This document shows positions 46,498 to 55,033 of a stretch of 64,000 nt of DNA, in pieces. Both the position numbers and the translations under genes were made by a program. Under the pieces are notes generated by a model that ran no database searches, was not told the DNA's origin, and saw nothing but the letters and a program-made list of their open reading frames with translations. Numbering within the stretch: the first letter of the stretch is position 1; the number at the start of each line of letters is the position of its first letter. Origin of the DNA: Bacteroidota bacterium (GTDB lineage: Bacteria; Bacteroidota; Bacteroidia; Bacteroidales; GCA-2748055); assembly GCA_024244665.1 (NCBI GenBank), contig JAAEOI010000376.1:1-64000 (forward strand). The letters run 5' to 3'.

Positions 46498-47916
46498 CTA
46501 GTGCAAGAGTTGTGCCTGAAGGTAGTAGGCTCCCGCTCCTGCCAGGTAACCAAGAAGGGCCAGCAAAGAGATCTTTCTCATGTACCAGATGAAGTCAATT
46601 TTCTCCATGCCCATTGCAGCTACTCCGGCTGCTGAACCGATGATCAGGATTGATCCGCCTGTACCTGCGCAGTAAGCCAGGAACTCCCAGAAGAGTCCGT
46701 CCTGTACAAAATTGTGCGCATATTCAATGGCTGCAGGGTCTGTCATGGCGGCAATGCTGGCAGCATCCTCAATGGGATACATTCCCATGGATCCTGCCAC
46801 CAGTGGAACATTATCCACAATGGCAGAAAGTACACCAATGGCCAGGTCAATCAGGTAGACGCTGCCCAGGTTCTCATCCAGCCAGCTGGCAAGCACATTG
46901 AGCTGACCGGCACTCTGGAGAGCTGCAACGGCCATCAGAATCCCCAGGAAGAAGAAGATGGTGGGGGTATCCACATGTCTCAGGATTGGGATCACCTTCA
47001 GGTTCTTCTTAATCTCATCCGACTTATTCATATGCATGATCTCGGTGATGAGCCACATTATTGAAAGGGAGAAAAGCATTCCCTGGAAGGGGGGAAGGTG
47101 GGTTACTGTTTTGAATATAGGAACGAAAAGTAGTCCGCATACCCCCAGGATCAGCATGAACTTTTGTTCAAAGGGGGTGGTGAGGATTTTCTCATTGGCA
47201 TCAATCTCCGGGCGTTTTACATTGCCCTTTAATGTGAAACTGAGTAAGGCAAGGGGAACCACCATGGTCACCAGGCTGGGCAGGATGACATGGCTTATGA
47301 TTCTGGCAGTGGTCACCTGTCCACCGATCCATAACATGATAGTGGTCACATCACCAATGGGTGACCAGGCACCACCGGCATTGGCTGCCAGTATAACCAT
47401 GGAGGCAAAGAACCACCGGGTCTCTTTTTCAGAGATCAGTTTTCTAAGCAGAGCAACCATTACGATGGTAGTTGTCAGGTTGTCCAGGGCCGCCGACATG
47501 AAGAAGGTAAGGAAACTGAGAATCCAGAGGAGCTTTACCTTCTTGGTGGTCTGAATCCTGTCGGTAATTACCTTGAATCCGTTGTGTTTGTCTATCACCT
47601 CAACAATGGTCATTGCCCCAAAGAGGAAGAAGAGGATCCCGGCAGTCTCCCCAAGGTGATGCGTGATCTCATGGGTGGAGACAAAATGCCTCATGGCCGC
47701 AATTCCATGTTCACCATGCTCACTGTGTCCGCCTGTGAACTCGTTCCATGCAACACTTAGTCCGCCGCTAAAAATATCATATGCGCCAAAAATATACAGA
47801 ACCCACAATAGTGTACCGATGGCCAGGGCAGGAACTGCTTTGTCGACACGAAGAGGGTGTTCAAGGGCAATGGCGACATACCCCAGAACAAATACAACAA
47901 CCATAATAATAAACAT
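46498..47916 (-). CDS. nhaD: Na+/H+ antiporter NhaD type
   Basis: The 472-residue inner-membrane protein has about twelve helices and matches the NhaD/ion-transporter layout: an N-terminal helix, FVSTHEITHHLGETAGILFFLFGAMTIVE, FFMSAALDNLTTTIVM, NAGGAWSPIGDVTTIMLWI and SAIVDNVPLVAGSMGMYP. The aspartates and asparagines in the two unwound-helix motifs (DNLTT, DNVPL) are present. It exports sodium in exchange for protons and is frequent in marine or alkaline-adapted bacteria. It is monocistronic with its own promoter and terminator. A second ATG four codons in is possible. Confidence 0.92.
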   Translation of the reverse strand: MFIIMVVVFVLGYVAIALEHPLRVDKAVPALAIGTLLWVLYIFGAYDIFSGGLSVAWNEFTGGHSEHGEHGIAAMRHFVSTHEITHHLGETAGILFFLFGAMTIVEVIDKHNGFKVITDRIQTTKKVKLLWILSFLTFFMSAALDNLTTTIVMVALLRKLISEKETRWFFASMVILAANAGGAWSPIGDVTTIMLWIGGQVTTARIISHVILPSLVTMVVPLALLSFTLKGNVKRPEIDANEKILTTPFEQKFMLILGVCGLLFVPIFKTVTHLPPFQGMLFSLSIMWLITEIMHMNKSDEIKKNLKVIPILRHVDTPTIFFFLGILMAVAALQSAGQLNVLASWLDENLGSVYLIDLAIGVLSAIVDNVPLVAGSMGMYPIEDAASIAAMTDPAAIEYAHNFVQDGLFWEFLAYCAGTGGSILIIGSAAGVAAMGMEKIDFIWYMRKISLLALLGYLAGAGAYYLQAQLLH

Positions 47917-47946
47917 AATGCTCTTTTTAAGTTGGAATTAAGTCCG

Positions 47947-47975
47947 CAAAGATATGAAAGATTTACTCATCCAAT
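47947..47975 (-). promoter_or_regulatory. nhaD promoter
   Basis: On the reverse strand a -33 TTG (47975-47973), an 18-base spacer and TATCTTTG (47954-47947) match the Bacteroidota consensus. The box is 30 bases before the ATG, and the -33 lies inside the last codons of tamB. Confidence 0.65.
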
Positions 47976-50900
47976 TCCGCCTCATCCTTTTTTTTCCTCT
48001 TCTTTTTTCGGTTGGCGATGCCCTCTTTGTAACGGGCCATGAGTTGCCTAAGGTTATCGAACTCCTCCCGGTAGGAAATACCTACTCCCTGTTTGTACAG
48101 TGCCGTCTCAAACAGCAGTTCATCCCTGGCCCTGTTGAAGGCCAGGATGCTCACATTGTCGGTTACTCGGAACTCCACATCGAAATCGCCCATGATATAG
48201 GGATTGCTGGGATCACCCACCGTTGGGTTGGTCTCCTGGCCGCCCACATCCACGTTCCCGCTGATGATGATGCGGTCATCAAGTAATTGCGTCGAAAGGG
48301 CCACCTCCACCTCATCGCTGGTGACCTGGTCCCCGGGCCTGTAGTTGATCCCGATGTCAAAATCGTCGCTGATCTGCGATAGCCAGTTGCTCAGCTGGTT
48401 GGAGAGCAGCTCACTGGCCGTCACACCGGCGATGGAACTGGGGGTCCCCATATCCGCTGCTCCGTACCCCGTAACACTGTAGAAATTGTTAATCACAAGG
48501 AGCGATAGGAACTGTTTCATCAGCTCTTCATCGGTACTGGTACTGTTTTCCAGCAGATTCCGGGTTTCTGCATCGGCTGTGGGCATGGATATTCCTGTGG
48601 CAATTGTGGGTGCTTCCAGTTCACCCTGGAGGATCAGGTGGCACTCTACAGGAATTCTTTTCTTCAGATTCTCCTTTTTCTCATCATTGTCCGGATAGAG
48701 GTTGTATGGAGCTGCCCGCGTGGTATAGATCGCTTCCAGGTCGACCGATGCGTCCATGGGCGAACCATTGAAGCTAATTTTACCTCCCGGTTCAATTTTA
48801 AACCTTTTGTTTATCACATTCTGAAGGGTGAAAAGGTAATCCCCCTGGTTCAGGACCACATCCCCGAACATTTTGAATCCATTCTCTTTATTCAGCATAA
48901 TCCTGATATTCCCATCGCCACTGGTCTTAATAATGTCCCCCACTTTGGGATCAAAGATTAACTGAACTACTGCATCATTGGTAATATCGATATCCAGTTC
49001 CAGTTCAATACCGCCTATTTCAGGTTTCAGACTGACAGGGGCTTCTTCTTCCTTCACCTCTATTCTCGATACAAAAGTGAGAAAGTCGCTGGTGACTACT
49101 TCGCTGGCATTGTACAGAGGAAGGTAGAGTGCTGTATTTCGGTTGGTGGAGGCATTGACTTTCAAACTGATGTTGTCGGTGGGGCCGCTGATTCCAACAT
49201 TTCCGCTGGCAAAGATGGTGCCGTAGAAGACCTCGTTATCCGACGAACGGGTATTCATACACTGCATGTTGTCTGCATTAATATTCAGGCTGATATAAAA
49301 ATCCTTGAGGTTGGAGTTGGAAATGGATCCGTTTACAGTGGCCCCGTGACCATAGCTGTCTTCGGCCCTGAAATTTTCGAAATAGAAGTTATTGCGGTAG
49401 ATCCGGATCTGGTCATTAAAAAGATATGGGGTATTCAGATAGCTGAGGGTTGCTGCTCCTTTTACAAACCTGATTGAGCCGTTGAGTTGAGGCCTTTTTA
49501 AGTTTCCATCCAGAGTCAGGTTTACGACAGCTTCCCCTGCCAGGTCCCTGGCTATACCTTCACTGTATGGATTGATTGATGCCAGGTCAAAGCTGCTGAG
49601 CCTGATATCGAAGTCCAGGGCTTCACTCTGGGGAACAAATTTCCCCCTGGCTTCAACCAACTGCTCTCCGTTAACTTCAGATGTGATTTCAATTTCAAGG
49701 GCTCCTTCCGAATCATCCCAATTAGCGTCCAGAAGTGTTGTGCCCAGCAATTGTTGGTTAAAATAGAAGGAGTCAATCTTCAGGTTTGAGATTATAATGG
49801 GTACATCCCCGGCTCTCCTGTAATGCAGGTCTCCCGTAATCTCCCCCTGCAGCTCCATATTAAGACCGGTCAGCCCTGTCAGTTGATCCAGGTTCAGTCT
49901 TTCCAGTTCCAGGCTGAAGTCCTGGGCTTCCCCGGTAGAGATAAGCCCGTCTGCTATGATTCTTTTTCGGAAACTGTTGATCTCGAAACCATTAACACTT
50001 AAGGATCCTTTTTTTGCCAGCATGGCTGAGGGCTGGATATTCCATAGGGTGTCGCTAATTACAAAGTTGCCCGGGTTTATGTTTATCATAAAGCCACGGT
50101 CGGTGACTGAATCGGGCTGAAAGGTTCCGCTTAAGCTGATATCTCCACTGAATTCCGGTTTGGAATTGTTGGTCCACTTCATCTCCATCTCTGCGGTATC
50201 CTGCATGGCTGTCAGCAGGAGTTCCTGGTTATACACAGCGTAGCTACCATTAATTATTGTGCTGTCCGAATTCATCCGTGAGATGATGCTGCCATCCACT
50301 GTCTCTACGTTTGTGGAAACATTATGCCAGGAATTCTCTCTGAATGAAATGTAAGGAAATGCTCCTTCTACCTGGATATTGAGGTTTGAGGGTTCATATG
50401 TCCCTGAAAGAGAACTTCGGTCTCCCAACTGTAAAGAGGGGTAGAAGAAATCGAGCAATGGATTCAGCCGTTTGATATCTGCCTGGAAAACAAAATAGTT
50501 GCTGGTGTCGGGTAAAGGTTCGGCATTTTGAGCCACATTAAGAAAATGGTCGGCCAGGTTTCGAAAAGAACCGGGGAGAGCAGATAGTTTATATTCGCCT
50601 GTTACATCCACATCCATCATTTCTGAACGCAGTTGGATCAGGGAGGCTGAGGGAGTATTCCTGGCAGTAAGGATCAGGTCGTACATCTGCACCTGGGCAT
50701 CAGTTTTTTCAAAAAGGCTGTTAACCAGTTTTACCTCTCCGTTTAATTCGTCAATGGACCCCCCGGACAGGTCGGTTTCCACAAGGAATGACACAAAATA
50801 GTTGGGATCATTCTGGGGAAGGTTCAGGTAGTACGGCCTGGCCCTGGCAACATCGGCTGTAAAACGGTGGACCGGTATTTCACCTGAAAAATCGGTTCTC

Positions 50901-52459
50901 CCCTGGAAATCAAGTTTAATATTTGGGTCACTGATGCTAAAACCACCATCGAATGTCCGGTTGGTGAAGGCGCCATCAAGGGTGATGTTACTGTATGCAT
51001 AGTTGAATAGTTCCAGGGTATCGATGGTGCCTTCCAGATCTGCCCGAATCTGGCCCTTATAGAGGGTCCCGCTGGTATATACATCCATATCCAGTTCATT
51101 CAGTTTCTCCTCATGGGCTATGAAGTGTCCAAGCTTAAAGTCGTTGGTACGCAGCCGGCCCAGGAAATCCACGCCCCGGATGCTATCCGGTTTAAAGGAG
51201 AGGTCCATGACCATACTGCCCATATCGGTGGCAAGCAGTCCGTTTGCCACAAAATGATCGGGGTAGCCGGTGAATTGACCCGCAAAGCCCAGTGCACCCA
51301 GGTTGCTCCATGGATATACAGAAGAGACTGAATCTCCGGGGAGCCCCATGATCTCAAGGATGGCTCCTACTGAAGTATTCAACTTCTTAAAATGGAAATC
51401 CAGAAAAGTATTGTTGAAATCGGGGAGCCCGATCATCATAAAGTCAAAAGCCAGCGAGCTTTGATCGTCAAAGGTGATCGTCAGGTTGTCACCCTTCATA
51501 TCATTCAGCCTGCCGCTCACCTCTCCATCAATGTTGATTTCGTCAAGCAATTCAGGAATCCCGGGAACGAAATATGCAAAATGTTCCAACTGAAGACGGG
51601 AGTGGACAGAACTGAATTTCAGATCCACCTGGGAAGAGAATTTTTTAAAACCCTGGAAGCTCTCAAAATCGAATGTCAGTAAAGGAATATTAAGGTCAGT
51701 TTCACCTGTCTCCACCGACAGATCATAAAAATGGAGGAGGTCCCTGCTGATGGACATATCTGTGGTGATATTCTGAAAAACAAAACCAGAGTTTTCAATT
51801 CCAAAAAGTGATTCCACCTCCATCCTCACTGTATCGCGGTATACCTCAAGGTTATTCACTGTGGTTTTCAAATCCATAAGGTGAAAATCACCAAAAGTAA
51901 TTGGGGTTCTGGGGGAGTTTTTTTCCATTCTCGAAAGAGAGAACCTTGAATCCACCAGATCAATCGAGGCTATATGAACCCGGGCCTTGTGTTCAGGAGG
52001 GTTGTGAGGATTTTTCAGATTATCAGTGAAATACTTGATATTGACCACATTTGCACTGTCGATTACCAGGTTCACAAAGACATACTCAGCGGTTATCTTT
52101 TTGATGGTAAGCCCTTTGGGATCGGGTCTGAATTGCTTGATCCGGAGTTTTGTCAGGCCAATATATACCAGGGTATCTCCATAGAGATCTTCAATGTAAA
52201 GATCCCTGATCTGGACCCTGCGGAAGAAGGAGTAGCTGACCGATGATAAGGATACCGGAACGTTCAGTTCTTCTGCAAGTTGCTCGGTCAGATATTTAGC
52301 GACCCTGGTCTGAACCTGGCGGTTTTGCAGAAACAGGAGAGAAAGGGCCGGGATGGCCAAAACCACCAGTACCACTATCAATCCTATTTTCGCTATCTTT
52401 TTGATATCTTTGTCTTCTCCAGTAAGCTGAACCTTACAAAAGTAAAAAAAAGTTGTCAT
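47963..52459 (-). CDS. tamB: TamB/DUF490-type translocation and assembly protein
   Basis: The 1498-residue protein has one N-terminal membrane helix (about 24-42), then a very long beta-rich periplasmic region with AsmA-like N-terminal sequence and ends in a TamB (DUF490) domain: LTLDGNLKRPQLNGSIRF, NKENGFKMFGDVVLNQGDYLFTLQN and the final SYREEFDNLRQL. Such proteins span the periplasm and move lipids or help outer-membrane protein assembly. The reading frame is open to a TTG at 52540, but the first ATG is at 52459. That ATG shares a CATG palindrome with the divergent tsaD start, and a -7 box (TACTTTTG, 52444-52437) lies just downstream, so the start is uncertain. No TamA gene is adjacent. Confidence 0.88.
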   Translation of the reverse strand: MTTFFYFCKVQLTGEDKDIKKIAKIGLIVVLVVLAIPALSLLFLQNRQVQTRVAKYLTEQLAEELNVPVSLSSVSYSFFRRVQIRDLYIEDLYGDTLVYIGLTKLRIKQFRPDPKGLTIKKITAEYVFVNLVIDSANVVNIKYFTDNLKNPHNPPEHKARVHIASIDLVDSRFSLSRMEKNSPRTPITFGDFHLMDLKTTVNNLEVYRDTVRMEVESLFGIENSGFVFQNITTDMSISRDLLHFYDLSVETGETDLNIPLLTFDFESFQGFKKFSSQVDLKFSSVHSRLQLEHFAYFVPGIPELLDEINIDGEVSGRLNDMKGDNLTITFDDQSSLAFDFMMIGLPDFNNTFLDFHFKKLNTSVGAILEIMGLPGDSVSSVYPWSNLGALGFAGQFTGYPDHFVANGLLATDMGSMVMDLSFKPDSIRGVDFLGRLRTNDFKLGHFIAHEEKLNELDMDVYTSGTLYKGQIRADLEGTIDTLELFNYAYSNITLDGAFTNRTFDGGFSISDPNIKLDFQGRTDFSGEIPVHRFTADVARARPYYLNLPQNDPNYFVSFLVETDLSGGSIDELNGEVKLVNSLFEKTDAQVQMYDLILTARNTPSASLIQLRSEMMDVDVTGEYKLSALPGSFRNLADHFLNVAQNAEPLPDTSNYFVFQADIKRLNPLLDFFYPSLQLGDRSSLSGTYEPSNLNIQVEGAFPYISFRENSWHNVSTNVETVDGSIISRMNSDSTIINGSYAVYNQELLLTAMQDTAEMEMKWTNNSKPEFSGDISLSGTFQPDSVTDRGFMININPGNFVISDTLWNIQPSAMLAKKGSLSVNGFEINSFRKRIIADGLISTGEAQDFSLELERLNLDQLTGLTGLNMELQGEITGDLHYRRAGDVPIIISNLKIDSFYFNQQLLGTTLLDANWDDSEGALEIEITSEVNGEQLVEARGKFVPQSEALDFDIRLSSFDLASINPYSEGIARDLAGEAVVNLTLDGNLKRPQLNGSIRFVKGAATLSYLNTPYLFNDQIRIYRNNFYFENFRAEDSYGHGATVNGSISNSNLKDFYISLNINADNMQCMNTRSSDNEVFYGTIFASGNVGISGPTDNISLKVNASTNRNTALYLPLYNASEVVTSDFLTFVSRIEVKEEEAPVSLKPEIGGIELELDIDITNDAVVQLIFDPKVGDIIKTSGDGNIRIMLNKENGFKMFGDVVLNQGDYLFTLQNVINKRFKIEPGGKISFNGSPMDASVDLEAIYTTRAAPYNLYPDNDEKKENLKKRIPVECHLILQGELEAPTIATGISMPTADAETRNLLENSTSTDEELMKQFLSLLVINNFYSVTGYGAADMGTPSSIAGVTASELLSNQLSNWLSQISDDFDIGINYRPGDQVTSDEVEVALSTQLLDDRIIISGNVDVGGQETNPTVGDPSNPYIMGDFDVEFRVTDNVSILAFNRARDELLFETALYKQGVGISYREEFDNLRQLMARYKEGIANRKKKRKKKDEAELDE
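52405..52412 (+). promoter_or_regulatory. -7 box of the tsaD promoter
   Basis: TATCTTTG matches TAnnTTTG and lies 46 bases before the tsaD ATG, inside the 5' coding end of tamB on the other strand. The -33 match is poor. Confidence 0.45.
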
Positions 52460-53477
52460 GGGCACGACCATTCTGGGTATTGAATCTTCCTGTGATGATA
52501 CATCTGCTGCTGTATTGAGGGACAGGGTATTACTATCCAATGTGATAGCAGGGCAGGAAGTACATAAGAAGTACGGGGGTGTGGTCCCTGAGCTGGCATC
52601 GCGGGCACATCAGCAGAATATAGTTCCGGTAGTGGATACCGCGATCAGGCAGTCAGGCCTTCAACGGGGTGATATTGATGCAGTTGCATTTACACGCGGA
52701 CCCGGATTACTGGGTTCCCTGCTGGTTGGGACCTCTTTTGCAAAAGGATTTACAGCGGCCCTGGGGATTCCTTTGATCGAGATTAATCACCTCCAGGCCC
52801 ACATCCTGGTTCATTTTATTGTTGAGCAGGATGGTCAGGATCATGCTCCATCTTTCCCATTTTTATGTCTTCTGGTATCGGGAGGCCACACCCAACTGGT
52901 GATGGTTAAAGACCATCATAACATGGAAATTCTCGGCCGCACCATCGATGATGCAGCCGGTGAGGCATTCGATAAATGCGCGAAGTTGCTTGACCTTCCT
53001 TATCCGGGTGGACCCCATGTGGATCGCCTGGCAGCTGACGGAGATCCTCACAGATTCACTTTCAGCAGACCTGGACTGGAAGGTTTTAACTACTCATTCA
53101 GCGGATTAAAAACCTCGTTTCTCTATTTTCTCAGGGATCAGCTGAAAGAGGATCCGGGTTTCATTGAGCAAAACCGGAACGATCTTGCAGCATCACTTCA
53201 GCATACCATTGTTGCTATTCTGATGAACAAACTCAGAAGAGCGGCTAAGAAAACCGGAGTTCGGGAAATCGCCCTGGCAGGAGGGGTTTCGGCTAATTCC
53301 GGATTGCGCTCTGCAATGACAGAAGAGGCTGTACTACGAAGGTGGAATCTCCACCTGCCACCCTTTCGGTTTACCACGGATAATGCGGCAATGATTGGCA
53401 TCACCGGCTACTACAAATATCTTTCAGGCGAGTTTGCTTCCGATGAGATAGCTCCAATGGCCAGGATGCATTTCTGA
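52458..53477 (+). CDS. tsaD: tRNA N6-threonylcarbamoyladenosine transferase
   Basis: The 339-residue ASKHA-fold protein transfers the threonylcarbamoyl group to A37 of ANN-reading tRNAs, with TsaB and TsaE. Motifs are ILGIESSCDDTSAAV (about 4-18), the metal-binding NHLQAHILVHF, FLCLLVSGGHTQL, TIDDAAGEAFDKCAKLL and LAGGVSANSGLR. It is full length. It is divergent from tamB and their ATGs overlap in one CATG. Confidence 0.96.
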   Translation: MGTTILGIESSCDDTSAAVLRDRVLLSNVIAGQEVHKKYGGVVPELASRAHQQNIVPVVDTAIRQSGLQRGDIDAVAFTRGPGLLGSLLVGTSFAKGFTAALGIPLIEINHLQAHILVHFIVEQDGQDHAPSFPFLCLLVSGGHTQLVMVKDHHNMEILGRTIDDAAGEAFDKCAKLLDLPYPGGPHVDRLAADGDPHRFTFSRPGLEGFNYSFSGLKTSFLYFLRDQLKEDPGFIEQNRNDLAASLQHTIVAILMNKLRRAAKKTGVREIALAGGVSANSGLRSAMTEEAVLRRWNLHLPPFRFTTDNAAMIGITGYYKYLSGEFASDEIAPMARMHF

Positions 53478-53567
53478 TCTCATTCAAATCTTGGTGATAA
53501 AATGAAATTAAATTGGGGCTTGATGCCGTAAAAAATTATTATATTGGAATTATATTATTAATCCAGG

Positions 53568-53942
53568 ATGGACAAACTAGAGTTTCAGCCTACTCAGAAA
53601 ACACCATACGTATTGCTGGATCCTTCCGGCAAAATTAGATTCAAAGGTCGGTCTATTCCAGAGGATGTTTCGCTCTTTTATGAGGACATTCTGGATTGGA
53701 TAATTGCGTTCGCATCCTCACCGCCATCATGCACCGAAGTTGATATTGAAATGGAGTACCTCAACAGCGGCACTTCCAAGTATATGCTTCGACTCCTGAA
53801 GAAGCTGAAGGAAGTTGATAATGATGGTTACGGCCTGGTAATCAATTGGATATATGAGGAGGGCGATGATGATATCCTCGAGAGGGGAGAGTATTATGCC
53901 TCCATTCTGGATCTGAAGATCAACTTCATCGAGATCGAATAA
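53568..53942 (+). CDS. SiaC-like (DUF1987) regulatory phosphoprotein
   Basis: The 124-residue soluble protein matches DUF1987/SiaC by length and by the segments LDPSGKIRFKGRSIPEDV, IEMEYLNSGTSKYMLRLLKKL and the Asp/Glu-rich C-terminus. In Pseudomonas, SiaC is phosphorylated on a threonine in the equivalent NT/SS region, dephosphorylated by the SpoIIE-type phosphatase SiaA, and binds a diguanylate cyclase. Ser67, Thr69 and Ser70 are the candidate sites here. The gene is convergent with an operon that contains two SpoIIE-type phosphatases, so a partner-switch link is plausible. No SiaB-like kinase or GGDEF protein is in the window. Confidence 0.8.
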   Translation: MDKLEFQPTQKTPYVLLDPSGKIRFKGRSIPEDVSLFYEDILDWIIAFASSPPSCTEVDIEMEYLNSGTSKYMLRLLKKLKEVDNDGYGLVINWIYEEGDDDILERGEYYASILDLKINFIEIE

Positions 53943-53953
53943 TCATTTCAGCA

Positions 53954-55033
53954 TCACTCTTTTTCCCTTTTTTGAAGTATTCTTCCGATATAGTTCCAGT
54001 ATGCCTGGTGAAAGGGGTATGAGTCGGTTTCCCTGATCACGTCCCGGAAATTGATCCGGTCATGGCACGATATCGGGTGAATAATTGAAGGATCGAACAG
54101 ACCTGGTTTCTCGGGATGGAACTGAACTCCGAATACATGGGGAAATCTCTCATGTTCAATGGCTTCAATGATCTTGCCATCAATAGACGTGGCTGCAACT
54201 ACCCACCCTTTGCCTGGTGCCTCAATTGCCTGGTGATGGCTGCTCAATACCAGCGGAGCTATAGGTTTCTTGAATTTCAGGCCCTTGCGGAGGAATGATT
54301 TTTTATTCAGGCTAAGCTGGTGAAAGTGGTAGGAGGTGGGCTCATCGCAATCTGTGTGGACCATGCCGAGGTAGTTTCGGTGCATCTGGTCGGATGGCAT
54401 CTCCAAAACCTCTTCCGCTGTCCACACACTGTATACCTCAGTGGGTATATCCTGGATCATGGTGCCTCCTGTGGCCACATTCATGGTTTGCATGCCCAGG
54501 CATATCCCGCTCACAAGGTACTTATCGTTCCTTTCCAGGCAGGGTATCCATTGTGGATTCTGATTTCCGCCAAGAAGGTGGAACAGGAATGATGCTTCCA
54601 TATAGTGCCTGAATGGATCTGTAACATTGGTTAAGAGGTGAACCGGTTCCTTGTAAAGGATCGGGGGTATGTCTGGTCCTCCCATAAAGAGTGCCCCCCT
54701 GGAACGGTCAAACAGCTCTTTGAACAGGGGTGTGCAATCATTGACACCGAAAAGATTTCCGGGCACCAGTTTCCCTGAAATCTCCATAAGGGAAACGATG
54801 CCATCAGGATTCTCAGCTGCTTTCTGAATGGCAGATTCATATATGTATGCCTCCCGTGAGTGGTAGACCCCCAGCACATGGTACCCTTCCAGGTTCAACA
54901 TTCCTTCCCGGGAAAGGTTCTCAATAATATCAAGGTTATAAGCAGTGGGATGAAAAAGAAGAAGGGTGTCCTGCGCCTGAAGGGTGGCAACACAACAGGA
55001 GAGGAGTGCGAATAGAATGGTATGTATTCTCAT
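53954..55033 (-). CDS. Exported class I glutamine amidotransferase-like hydrolase (peptidase C26)
   Basis: The 359-residue protein has a signal peptide ending near residue 21 (LQAQ) and a class I GATase fold. The nucleophile is in VSGICLGMQTMNVATGG (Cys about 177), LSSHHQAIEAPG follows, and the catalytic His is in GVQFHPEKPG. This is the PuuD-type gamma-glutamyl hydrolase (C26) pattern, but those enzymes are normally cytosolic and this one carries an export signal. The substrate is unknown. Its start overlaps the stop of the OLD-type ATPase gene by four bases, so it is the last gene of a four-gene operon. Confidence 0.82.
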   Translation of the reverse strand: MRIHTILFALLSCCVATLQAQDTLLLFHPTAYNLDIIENLSREGMLNLEGYHVLGVYHSREAYIYESAIQKAAENPDGIVSLMEISGKLVPGNLFGVNDCTPLFKELFDRSRGALFMGGPDIPPILYKEPVHLLTNVTDPFRHYMEASFLFHLLGGNQNPQWIPCLERNDKYLVSGICLGMQTMNVATGGTMIQDIPTEVYSVWTAEEVLEMPSDQMHRNYLGMVHTDCDEPTSYHFHQLSLNKKSFLRKGLKFKKPIAPLVLSSHHQAIEAPGKGWVVAATSIDGKIIEAIEHERFPHVFGVQFHPEKPGLFDPSIIHPISCHDRINFRDVIRETDSYPFHQAYWNYIGRILQKREKE

